Source: Candidatus Micrarchaeia archaeon (lineage in GTDB: Archaea > Micrarchaeota > Micrarchaeia > Anstonellales > Bilamarchaeaceae). Taken from it: a DNA stretch of 5,178 nucleotides. The first letter of the stretch is position 1, and each line of letters opens with the position of its first letter. A program made the translations under genes and the position numbers. Below the pieces are notes generated by a model. That model was not told where the DNA came from, did not search any database, and was given only the letters and a program-made list of their open reading frames with translations. Shown piece after piece: positions 1 to 5,164 of the stretch. The DNA is taken from assembly GCA_041650355.1 (NCBI GenBank), contig JBAZLI010000064.1:1-5178 (forward strand), read 5' to 3'.

Positions 1-441
1 CACGGACAATCTCTTGGCCCTGCTTCCCCTGCTCATGGTCCCTGAAACGATTATTTCGGCCCCGATTGCTCCGGAGGCCATGATTTCCCTGAGAAGGTAG
101 TGGAGGACCATCCTCGCTTTCTTGCCCATCTCGAGCATTTTGGCGGCGCGCCTGCCCATTATCCTGGGCTCAAGGCCCGGGTGCCTGACTTCCACCACGC
201 TTATCTGCGGGTTCTTTATGTTGAACTCGCGCTGGAGCGTCTCGGTGAGCTGGTTTATCACGCCCCCGCGCCTGCCTATTATCTTTCCGGGATTCATCAC
301 TTCGAGCGTGATGCGCGTGACGACCGGCGTGCGCTGGATGTCTATGTTCGCAAGGTCGGTCCGGTCCAGCCCTTTCTCCAGGAACTTCATTATCTCGTAC
401 TGGAGGATGGGCTCTTCGATGAACTTCTTCTCGTATACCAT
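1..441 (-). CDS. rps3: Small-subunit ribosomal protein uS3 (S3), N-terminal 147 residues, cut by window edge
   Basis: uS3 sits in the head of the small subunit and helps form the mRNA entry channel. The frame is open from the ATG at 441-439 to base 1 with no stop, so the C-terminal part lies outside the window. The visible protein begins MVYEKKFIEEPILQYEIMKF. It carries a type II KH domain at about residues 38-110, with the RNA-binding GRRG loop at 56-59 (PGKIIGRRGG). A C-terminal domain start follows (ASGAIGAEIIVSG, about 122-134, then SRGSRAKR), as in archaeal and eukaryotic S3. The start is supported by a full GGTGA Shine-Dalgarno site at 452-448, six bases upstream. The gene overlaps the uL22 stop by one base (TGATG), which suggests coupled translation. 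Identification is secure; only the length is unknown. Confidence 0.96.
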   Translation of the reverse strand, partial: MVYEKKFIEEPILQYEIMKFLEKGLDRTDLANIDIQRTPVVTRITLEVMNPGKIIGRRGGVINQLTETLQREFNIKNPQISVVEVRHPGLEPRIMGRRAAKMLEMGKKARMVLHYLLREIMASGAIGAEIIVSGTMSRGSRAKRLSV

Positions 442-1151
442 CAGGATTCACCTTTCTTCTGCGCCTTCTGGGCCGGATTGACCGCTTTCTTCGATTGGTC
501 TTTATTCTCGGTCTTTACTTCTGGTTTCGCCACGGGCCTGGCTTCGCTTTTTGCCTCTTGCTTGGTTTGAATTTTAGGTTCGGGTTTCGGCTCGGGTTTC
601 TTCTCCGCAATCTTGATTTCAGGTTTCTGGGTCTGCGCAACAGCCTTGGATTCAGGCTTTTGGATTTGCGCGGCCTTGGAGTCGGATTTTGTTTCCTTCT
701 TCTCTTTCTTGGAAGGAACGCGTTCTGCTACGACGATTTCTATGCGCGCGGTCTCGAAATTGGAGCGCATGCGCTTCCCTTTCGGCGCGAGGCGCGGGAA
801 GCTGCTCTTCCTGTTCGCGGACGCGTGCACCACCAGGAGGTCCTCGCTCAGGCTCTTGGCTTTCGCCGAGGAGATTGCGCTGATGAGCGCGTTGAGCACG
901 AACTTCGCGGATTTCTTCGGGTACCTGCCGGGCTTGCCCCCGAGTTCGTGCCTGTGCGCGAGCCCTGAAATGTATTTCCTGTAAAGGATGGGCATTTTTC
1001 CTTCGGAGGCGGCCCTGAGGAGCTCCACTGCCTTCGCGGCCGGCTTGCCCCTTATGTTGGAGCAAACCTCGGCGAGGTCCTTGTAGCTGGCCTCCACGTC
1101 CTCCAGCCTTGCCTTGCCCACAGGGGCGTCGGTGAATTTGTAGGAATACAT
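441..1151 (-). CDS. rpl22: Large-subunit ribosomal protein uL22 (L22) with long basic C-terminal tail
   Basis: uL22 binds 23S rRNA and sends a beta-hairpin into the nascent-peptide exit tunnel opposite uL4. The 236-residue product has an archaeal core at about residues 1-145. Family marks are NIRGKPAAKAVELL (32-45), the ISGLAHRHELGG...GRYPKKSAK segment (61-83), and the tunnel hairpin region with KSSFPRLAPKGKRMRS (115-130) followed by ARIEIVVAE (135-143). Archaeal L22 is normally about 150-157 residues. Here about 90 more follow: a low-complexity tail (146-236) rich in Lys, Glu, Pro, Ala and Gln, with QKPESK, QKPEIK, KKPEPK and AKPEVK units. The ATG lies four bases after the uS19 stop. An AGTGA site at 1160-1156 overlaps that stop, and a second GTGA lies at 1164-1161. 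The stop TGA shares a base with the uS3 ATG. Confidence 0.95.
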   Translation of the reverse strand: MYSYKFTDAPVGKARLEDVEASYKDLAEVCSNIRGKPAAKAVELLRAASEGKMPILYRKYISGLAHRHELGGKPGRYPKKSAKFVLNALISAISSAKAKSLSEDLLVVHASANRKSSFPRLAPKGKRMRSNFETARIEIVVAERVPSKKEKKETKSDSKAAQIQKPESKAVAQTQKPEIKIAEKKPEPKPEPKIQTKQEAKSEARPVAKPEVKTENKDQSKKAVNPAQKAQKKGES

Positions 1152-1155
1152 AAAA

Positions 1156-1551
1156 TCACTTCACTGCGACGAACTTCGAACCGCGGGTGGCGCCTATTCC
1201 CGGGCCTGCGTGCAGCACTCTTCCGGTCGTGTGGGCGAAATCGCCCAGGCGCTTCCCGATTTTTTCGAGCGTGATTGGGACGTTCTTGAACTCCTTGCCG
1301 TTGTGCACCCCGAACGTGAGGCCCAGCCACTCGGGAAGTATCACTGCTTCGCGCGAGTGGGTCCTTATCACCTTCTTCGGGTTCTTCGCCTTTATCTCCT
1401 TCACCTTGGCGATGAGCTTCTTCAGCTGGACATTGGTGGAGAGGCGCTTCAGGGTCCTGCGCTCGCGCGAATTCGCGAGCTCCATGAATTTCTCCATGCT
1501 CATTCCCTTGAGCGCTTCCTCCTCGAGCCCTTTGTAAACTTCACGTTTCAT
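1156..1551 (-). CDS. rps19: Small-subunit ribosomal protein uS19 (S19), archaeal type
   Basis: uS19 is a head protein of the small subunit, near the A-site finger contact of the large subunit. The 131-residue product has the long N-terminal region typical of archaea and eukaryotes (bacterial S19 is about 92 residues). It includes the basic stretch RERRTLKRL (29-37), RTHSREAVILPEWLG (63-77), GVHNGKEF (81-88) and the signature end GDFAHTTGRVLHAGPGIGAT (103-122) followed by RGSKFVAVK. The ATG at 1551-1549 overlaps the uL2 stop in an ATGA, implying termination-reinitiation coupling. A GAGGG site at 1562-1558 inside the uL2 3' end lies six bases upstream. Length and motifs are normal for the family. 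Confidence 0.96.
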   Translation of the reverse strand: MKREVYKGLEEEALKGMSMEKFMELANSRERRTLKRLSTNVQLKKLIAKVKEIKAKNPKKVIRTHSREAVILPEWLGLTFGVHNGKEFKNVPITLEKIGKRLGDFAHTTGRVLHAGPGIGATRGSKFVAVK

Positions 1552-2300
1552 TGCGATCCCTCATCAACGTTGCGCACCGACTTCTTCCTTCCGGTGCTTC
1601 TCGCGGCTATGTGCCCGACCTTCCTTCCGTGGGGGGCTCCGCGGGAAACCGTGGTCGGCTTTCCTTCGTGGTGCTGCTTCCCTCCGAACGGATGGTTGTA
1701 AACGCTCATCTTCACGCCCCTGTTCTTGGGCCAGAGGCGGTTGCGGACGTGGTGCTTGTGGTAAGCGGTTCCTGCCTTGAGCAGAGGCTGCTCCAGGCGC
1801 CCTCCGCCGGAAACGATGCCTATCTGGGCCCTGCAGTCCGCTGAAAGCGTGATGGTTTTCCTGCTCGGAAGCCTCACGTAAACCACGTTGTTCTTCCTGG
1901 AAACGATGGAAGCGTAGGAGCCCGGGGTGCGTATGAACTTGCCCCTGTCTCCTGGCATCCGTTCTATATTGAATATGTATGCGCCGTCCGGAATCCTGTA
2001 GAGCGGAAGAAGGTTTCCGGGGCTTATCTTCGCCTGCGCCCCGACCTCGACGTAATCGCCTGCGATTGCTCCTTCGGGAGCCAGAAGATAGCCGGACTCG
2101 CCGTTGTCGTAAAGGACCTTCATCACGAGCGCGTCGCGCCCCGGGTCGTCTATGAAATCCATTATCTGGGCCCTGAGCACCCCTGCCTTTTCAGCGTCGT
2201 CGTAGGGCCTGTACTGCAGGTCCACCTTGTAGCGCGTGGTTGGCGCCTTGTAAGCCGGGGAGCCGTCCCCCCTCCTCTGCTGTTTAAGCCTTTTTCCCAT
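1548..2300 (-). CDS. rpl2: Large-subunit ribosomal protein uL2 (L2)
   Basis: uL2 is a primary 23S rRNA-binding protein needed for subunit association and peptidyl transferase activity. The 250-residue product starts with the archaeal signature MGKRLKQQRRGDGSPAY. An OB-like domain and an SH3-like domain follow, including GDYVEVGAQAKISPGNLLPL (81-100), IFNIERMPGDRGKFIRTPGS (109-128) and VRLPSRKTITLS (142-153). The C-terminal end is KPTTVSRGAPHGRKVGHIAA (214-233). The catalytic-centre loop reads GVKMSVYNHPFGGKQHHEGK (195-214). The His equivalent to E. coli His229 is kept (H203), the preceding Asp is Asn (N202), and the usual AMN is KMS. The length is typical of archaea. A GAGGT site at 2312-2308, overlapping the uL23 stop, lies seven bases before the ATG. 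Confidence 0.97.
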   Translation of the reverse strand: MGKRLKQQRRGDGSPAYKAPTTRYKVDLQYRPYDDAEKAGVLRAQIMDFIDDPGRDALVMKVLYDNGESGYLLAPEGAIAGDYVEVGAQAKISPGNLLPLYRIPDGAYIFNIERMPGDRGKFIRTPGSYASIVSRKNNVVYVRLPSRKTITLSADCRAQIGIVSGGGRLEQPLLKAGTAYHKHHVRNRLWPKNRGVKMSVYNHPFGGKQHHEGKPTTVSRGAPHGRKVGHIAARSTGRKKSVRNVDEGSQ

Positions 2301-2310
2301 TAGAACAACC

Positions 2311-2559
2311 TCATATAAGCTTCAGCTTCGCCGCGATGTCGTCGGTCTTCGCGCCCTTCACCAGGCGCACGATTGCGCGCTTCTGGCCCTTGGCGGTGTT
2401 GTACATGCGCACCTTCTGCACCTTGGTGCCGAAAATCTTCTCGACTTCGGCTTTGATGTCGCTCTTCTTCGACTCTTCACTCACCACGAAGGTGACCGTG
2501 TTCCCGAATTCCATCTTCGCGACGGATTTTTCGGTCCTTACCGGAGATATTATGAACAT
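2311..2559 (-). CDS. rpl23: Large-subunit ribosomal protein uL23 (L23)
   Basis: uL23 binds 23S rRNA at the exit-tunnel mouth and is the docking site for SRP and other nascent-chain factors. The 82-residue length is normal for archaea, which lack the N-terminal extension of eukaryotic L23a. The fold is seen in SPVRTEKSVAKMEFGNTVTF (5-24), the helix KKSDIKAEVEKIFGTKVQKV (31-50) and the strand pair VRMYNTAKGQKRAIVRL (50-66). The ATG at 2559 has an excellent GAGGTG site at 2570-2565, five bases upstream. That site shares its first bases with the stop codon of uL4 (TGAGGTG). The gap to uL4 is nine bases and to uL2 ten bases. Nothing is missing. Confidence 0.96.
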   Translation of the reverse strand: MFIISPVRTEKSVAKMEFGNTVTFVVSEESKKSDIKAEVEKIFGTKVQKVRMYNTAKGQKRAIVRLVKGAKTDDIAAKLKLI

Positions 2560-2568
2560 TCAAGCACC

Positions 2569-3354
2569 TCAGAATTTCTTGAGCTCTTCGACTGCGCTGG
2601 CCGAGAACACGGTCAGGCGCCCTGGATGGGTGCCTGGAGCGAGATGGCGCACCTTCAGCTCCGAGACTTTCACCGCGTCAACTCCGGCGAGGTTCCTCGC
2701 GGCCTTGAGCACGCTTCCGCCCTTCACCACGAGCAGGACGGATTTCGGGACATACTTGGATTTGCTCCTCGTGTGCCTTATTCCACTCAGCGCTTTCGTG
2801 TTGTTCTTGGCTTTCAAAACATCGGTCGCAAGGCCGAGTTTTTCGAAAATATTCATGACCTGCTTTGTCTTGCTCACCGATTCGAGCGAATTGTCAAGAA
2901 TCAAGGGAAGCTTGGAATTGAAAATGTGGCCGCGGGATTTCGCGAGCTCCGGGTTCGCAGTAGCGGCTATTGCGGAGCGCAGGGCTTTGCTGTATTCCTT
3001 CGGGTTCATCTCTTCTATGAGTATTTTCTGCGGCTTCGGGGGATGGGCGCGCCTTCCCTTGACTGCGCTCGGAATCCTTTTCACCTTCCCGTGCTGGCCT
3101 TTCGAGCCGACTTCGCGGGGAAGCTTGGCTCCGCCCCTGTTTTTCAGCGAGCCGAAATCTTCTTTCCTTCCCTTGTAAACAGCGGAAGTCTGGAGGCCTG
3201 CGAGCCTGAACGAGCCCTTGGGCTGGTAAGTCCTGCTCTCGTCGCTGAGCACCGCGCGCTTTATCAAATCCGGGCGCACGGCCTCGGAGAAGCACGCCGG
3301 AAGCTCGACTGAGCCGGAAGCCTTTCCTTCAAGTGAATAAATTTCAGCTTTCAT
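2569..3354 (-). CDS. rpl4: Large-subunit ribosomal protein uL4 (L4, eukaryotic L4/L1e type)
   Basis: uL4 is an early assembly protein whose long loop lines the exit tunnel constriction together with uL22. I take the ATG at 3354-3352, giving 261 residues beginning MKAEIYSLEGKASGSVELP, the usual archaeal L4 start, followed by RPDLIKRAVL (27-36). The tunnel loop spans about 43-107 and contains GSKGQHGKVKRIPSAVKGRR (83-102) and AHPPK (103-107). The Rossmann-like body follows, with ILDNSLESVSKTKQVMNIFE (152-171), LLVVKG (207-212) and the end RHLAPGTHPGRLTVFS (236-251). The AGTGA site at 3364-3360 overlaps the uL3 stop and lies five bases before this ATG. A GTG at 3363 could start three residues earlier (GTGA overlap with uL3), but it has no good site upstream. 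In E. coli, L4 is the autoregulator of the equivalent operon; whether that holds here is unknown. Confidence 0.95.
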   Translation of the reverse strand: MKAEIYSLEGKASGSVELPACFSEAVRPDLIKRAVLSDESRTYQPKGSFRLAGLQTSAVYKGRKEDFGSLKNRGGAKLPREVGSKGQHGKVKRIPSAVKGRRAHPPKPQKILIEEMNPKEYSKALRSAIAATANPELAKSRGHIFNSKLPLILDNSLESVSKTKQVMNIFEKLGLATDVLKAKNNTKALSGIRHTRSKSKYVPKSVLLVVKGGSVLKAARNLAGVDAVKVSELKVRHLAPGTHPGRLTVFSASAVEELKKF

Positions 3355-3359
3355 AGGAA

Positions 3360-4301
3360 TCACTGCTTGGGTTCGTTGGACAGGTAGGTGAGCTTGAGCT
3401 CCTGGTAGGGGCCGTTGTCGCGCGCGGATACGCGCATCTTCACCAGCCTTTTCGTCGGGCCCGGGACGCTTCCCTTCACTATGACGAAATCGTTCTTCAC
3501 AAATCCGTAGTGCGGGAATCCGCCGCTCGGGTTTATTTCATCAACGTTTTCAGAAATCTTGAGTATGTGCTTGTTCAGCTCGGTGCGCTTGTGGTAGCCG
3601 GTTTGGCCTGCCTGCGGGGCAGTGTAAAGAACGTACGCAGGATGCCACTGGCCTAAAGTTCCGACGTGCCTTCTTTTTCCGGTAGCTTTGGGCCTCTGGA
3701 TGCTGGTCCCGAACCTTTTTACAGTGCCCTGCCAGCCTTTCCCTTTTGTAATTGCAACAACGTCGATTATTTCTCCGGGCTTAAAAACGTCCTTTGCCCT
3801 GAGCTCCTTTCCTAAAAGAGTCTTAGCGAACGCGAGCTTGTCCTTCGCGGTCTTTCCGCCTAAAGCGAGCTCGAAGCGCTCAGGGTGCTTTTTGCCTATC
3901 AGGGTTCTGCTGGGCTGCGTGAACACCAAAAGCCGCACGTCGTCAAGTTCATCTTCCTTGAGTTCGGTCTTTTTCGTTTTCTTCATTCCAAGGAGCTTGA
4001 GCTTCGCCTCATCTGCCGAAAGCGTCTCTCCCAGGATTTTGCGCGCCTTGTAGCCGCGCACTCCGTAAACGTAAACCGGCGGGGCTTCGAGCACCGTGCC
4101 TGCGCCGACCAATTCCTGCCCTTTCGTGGTGGTGCCTGCCTGGTCCATATACGCAACCGTGGTCATTCCGACTTTGTAGCCCGCGAATCCGAGGACCCGG
4201 CTCTCCTCCCTGGAGGGCCAGAACATCTCGGCTACCTGGGTTTCCGCCCTTTTCCTGGGCCTGAAGCCACGCGAACCTTTTCTAGGCCTGTGTAGGTCCA
4301 T
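3360..4301 (-). CDS. rpl3: Large-subunit ribosomal protein uL3 (L3), first gene of the ribosomal cluster
   Basis: uL3 nucleates 50S assembly and its extended finger reaches the peptidyl transferase centre. The 313-residue product is close to, slightly below, the usual archaeal 330-350. It has the N-terminal basic signature RPRKGSRGFRPRKRAE (5-20), GFAGYKVGMT (38-47), KGKGWQGTVKRFG (186-198), the finger GTLGQWHPAYV (214-224, Trp219), QTGYHKRTELNKHIL (233-247) and GGFPHYGFVKNDFVIVKGSV (260-279) followed by PGPTKR. The ATG at 4301 is preceded by GTGATG at 4309-4304, a short but usable Shine-Dalgarno site. No other ribosomal gene lies upstream in the window. The 198-base region before the gene is highly structured and probably carries the operon promoter and leader. 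Confidence 0.97.
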   Translation of the reverse strand: MDLHRPRKGSRGFRPRKRAETQVAEMFWPSREESRVLGFAGYKVGMTTVAYMDQAGTTTKGQELVGAGTVLEAPPVYVYGVRGYKARKILGETLSADEAKLKLLGMKKTKKTELKEDELDDVRLLVFTQPSRTLIGKKHPERFELALGGKTAKDKLAFAKTLLGKELRAKDVFKPGEIIDVVAITKGKGWQGTVKRFGTSIQRPKATGKRRHVGTLGQWHPAYVLYTAPQAGQTGYHKRTELNKHILKISENVDEINPSGGFPHYGFVKNDFVIVKGSVPGPTKRLVKMRVSARDNGPYQELKLTYLSNEPKQ

Positions 4302-4316
4302 ATCATCACTTTTTGG

Positions 4317-4344
4317 AATATCAGCTCTGATGAATCCTGATATT
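4317..4344 (-). promoter_or_regulatory. Leader hairpin C just before the uL3 ribosome binding site
   Basis: On the minus strand AATATCAG (4344-4337) pairs perfectly with CTGATATT (4324-4317) around a 12-base loop. The helix ends seven bases before the uL3 GTGATG site (4309-4304). The loop holds a second ATCA copy that can instead pair with the same TGAT arm around a GAGC tetraloop, so two helices compete for one arm. It lacks a following T-run and does not look like an intrinsic terminator. Confidence 0.5.
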
Positions 4345-4371
4345 TTGCCTCCATCCTACTGCATTGCCCAG

Positions 4372-4404
4372 AGGAAGGAAAACCAGCTTGAACCAGTCCT
4401 TCCT
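4372..4404 (-). promoter_or_regulatory. Leader hairpin B with repeated CUGGUU in the loop
   Basis: On the minus strand AGGAAGGA (4404-4397) pairs perfectly with TCCTTCCT (4379-4372), leaving a 17-base loop that carries CUGGUU twice (4396-4391 and 4386-4381). The purine arm AGGAAGG resembles a Shine-Dalgarno site and is sequestered by the pyrimidine arm. I see no start codon placed to use it. Confidence 0.45.
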
Positions 4405-4410
4405 TTTATC

Positions 4411-4442
4411 CATCCTCGGCTGGAACCAGCCAAAGACGGATG
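4411..4442 (-). promoter_or_regulatory. Leader hairpin A
   Basis: Read on the minus strand, CATCC (4442-4438) pairs with GGATG (4415-4411), and TTGGCTG (4433-4427) pairs with CAGCCGA (4422-4416) around a GUUC tetraloop. A one-sided GUCU bulge (4437-4434) separates the two helices, giving 12 pairs including one U-G. On the plus strand the U-G pair becomes a C-A mismatch, so the structure fits the minus-strand RNA better. A one-sided bulge between two helices is a common protein-binding shape. Confidence 0.55.
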
Positions 4443-4487
4443 TTGGGATGCCATTAGAATAATGAGTAGAAAGAATTTGATGGAATA

Positions 4488-4500
4488 CATTTAAAAAGGT
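4488..4500 (-). promoter_or_regulatory. Possible TATA box for the ribosomal operon
   Basis: The minus-strand sequence ACCTTTTTAAATG directly follows the stop of the 62-residue ORF. TTTTTAAAT (4497-4489) resembles an archaeal TATA element, and the bases after it are AT-rich. An archaeal transcription start 22-27 bases downstream would fall near 4465, giving a leader of about 160 bases. The upstream BRE position (ATAACC) is not a clear purine-rich match. The T5 run could instead help end the upstream transcript. No promoter is visible between the ribosomal genes. Confidence 0.35.
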
Positions 4501-4688
4501 TATCTGAACGACTGGTACCGCTTTTCGTAATCTTTGTGGGTTGAAAAACAACGGAGCATATGCATTGTTCCGCTTTCGACATCGTAGATTATCCGCCCCT
4601 GGTTTACCTGTTCGACATTGAACGGCAGGCCGAATTTTATGATGTTGTTCGAGTTTGGCGCCCTTTTTGCAATTATCTTGGGACTCAA
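4500..4688 (-). CDS. Small hypothetical protein, 62 residues, overlapping the upstream ORF
   Basis: I do not recognise this with confidence. The only start in the open frame is a TTG at 4688-4686, overlapping the preceding gene's stop in a TTGA. No good Shine-Dalgarno site is seen, so translation would depend on coupling. The frame stays open upstream to a stop at 4748-4746, so it may instead be the tail of the 159-residue product joined by a frameshift near 4690. The protein has a basic, Asn-rich start (KIIAKRAPNSNN, 4-15). It then alternates like beta strands, with VNQGRIIYDVESGTMHML (28-45), and ends CFSTHKDYEKRYQSFR. That end loosely recalls the last strands of RelE/HigB-fold toxins, but the protein is shorter than those (80-100). 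Codon use and GC are lower than in the ribosomal genes. Confidence 0.45.
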   Translation of the reverse strand: MSPKIIAKRAPNSNNIIKFGLPFNVEQVNQGRIIYDVESGTMHMLRCFSTHKDYEKRYQSFR

Positions 4689-5164
4689 AATAATTGCTTC
4701 GCTTCGGCCTTGAATTGCGACGCTTCTAGACGCTCCTTCATGAAATCATAGAGCAGCGTTTGGCCTTCCTTCAGCTTAGATTTATCTGTAGAAAGCTTCA
4801 GCTTGCTCGATAAAGCATCCAGAATGATTTCGAAATAAACTGAAATATCCCTATTGGGCGAATTGTCATGAAGAAACTGTCCCCAGGAATCATGGGTGCC
4901 GTATTCTCTGAGTGCAAGCTGGACGTCGGCAAGCTTCTTTCCTTCTTTCAAGGCCTTTGCCACAAATGCAGTAAGCAGGTTGGCTTCGAGAAGACTTTTA
5001 CCCAAGGGGGAATTTTGAAAAAAGCATGAGCGCAGTCTGCTGGGCACGGACATGAATTCTGCGAGGGAATGCATTGGGTCTTTTCTCCTTGTCTTTTCAG
5101 ATACTATTAGCTCTCCTTTAGGAATCTGAGCCGGGCCTTTTTTCTCTGAATCGTGCTTTTGCAT
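4685..5164 (-). CDS. Hypothetical protein, 159 residues, predicted helical
   Basis: No family is recognised. The ATG at 5164 has a GGGTG site at 5176-5172, seven bases upstream, so the start is supported. A second Met at residue 31 also has an AGGAG-like stretch before it. The first 35 residues are charged and probably disordered (KHDSEKKGPAQ, then SEKTRRKDP). The rest looks like amphipathic helices: SLLEANLLTAFVAKALKEGK (57-76), the central segment around REYGTHDSWGQFLHDNSP, ISVYFEIILDALSSKLKLS and the C-terminal LLYDFMKERLEASQFKAEAK. There is no signal peptide or membrane span. It overlaps the 62-residue ORF by four bases, so the two form a unit. A sampled 60-base block here is about 40% GC, well below uL2. 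It could be a lineage-specific or acquired gene; no function can be assigned. Confidence 0.65.
   Translation of the reverse strand: MQKHDSEKKGPAQIPKGELIVSEKTRRKDPMHSLAEFMSVPSRLRSCFFQNSPLGKSLLEANLLTAFVAKALKEGKKLADVQLALREYGTHDSWGQFLHDNSPNRDISVYFEIILDALSSKLKLSTDKSKLKEGQTLLYDFMKERLEASQFKAEAKQLF

Larger units (their letters stand above)
4302..4465 (-). promoter_or_regulatory. Structured 5' leader of the ribosomal protein operon (candidate regulatory RNA)
   Basis: This stretch between the uL3 start and the putative promoter holds no convincing gene but three inverted repeats in a row, listed separately. The order in the transcript is hairpin A (4442-4411), hairpin B (4404-4372) and hairpin C (4344-4317), then the uL3 ribosome binding site. 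The motif CUGGUU occurs three times (4429-4424, 4396-4391, 4386-4381). Hairpin A forms a U-G pair only in the minus-strand RNA, which favours an RNA role in the direction of the operon. An in-frame 30-codon ORF (4413-4321) also runs through it. Ribosomal operons are often controlled by leader RNA that mimics an rRNA site. That this one is so controlled, and by which protein, is inference. The upstream limit is set only by the guessed transcription start. Confidence 0.4.

Noticed and set aside
495..968. Plus-strand frame with Phe/Leu/Gly-rich, membrane-like product
   Set aside because: It is the reverse complement of the Lys/Glu-rich tail and core of uL22, which gives hydrophobic codons by default.
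1210..1701. 163-codon plus-strand open frame
   Set aside because: Antisense to uS19 and the end of uL2; no ribosome site or family resemblance.
2336..3178. 280-codon plus-strand open frame
   Set aside because: It lies antisense to uL4 and uL23, whose identity is certain. Its product is Phe/Ser/Leu-rich as expected of the complement of Lys-rich genes, and it matches no family.
3360..3363. GTG at 3363 as the uL4 start with a GTGA overlap
   Set aside because: It adds only three residues, lacks an upstream ribosome site, and family members begin at the MKAxxYSL Met, which has AGTGA five bases upstream.
4303..4309. GUGAUGA resembling a C box of C/D guide RNA
   Set aside because: It coincides with the uL3 Shine-Dalgarno site, and no ordered D', C' and D boxes follow at sRNA spacing.
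4380..4396. GGTTCAAGC resembling a tRNA T-arm
   Set aside because: No acceptor, D or anticodon stems can be built around it.
4321..4551. 76-codon minus-strand frame spanning the leader
   Set aside because: Its start lies inside the 62-residue ORF, it runs over the TATA-like box and all three hairpins, and no family is seen. Only its last 30 codons are kept as a possible leader ORF.
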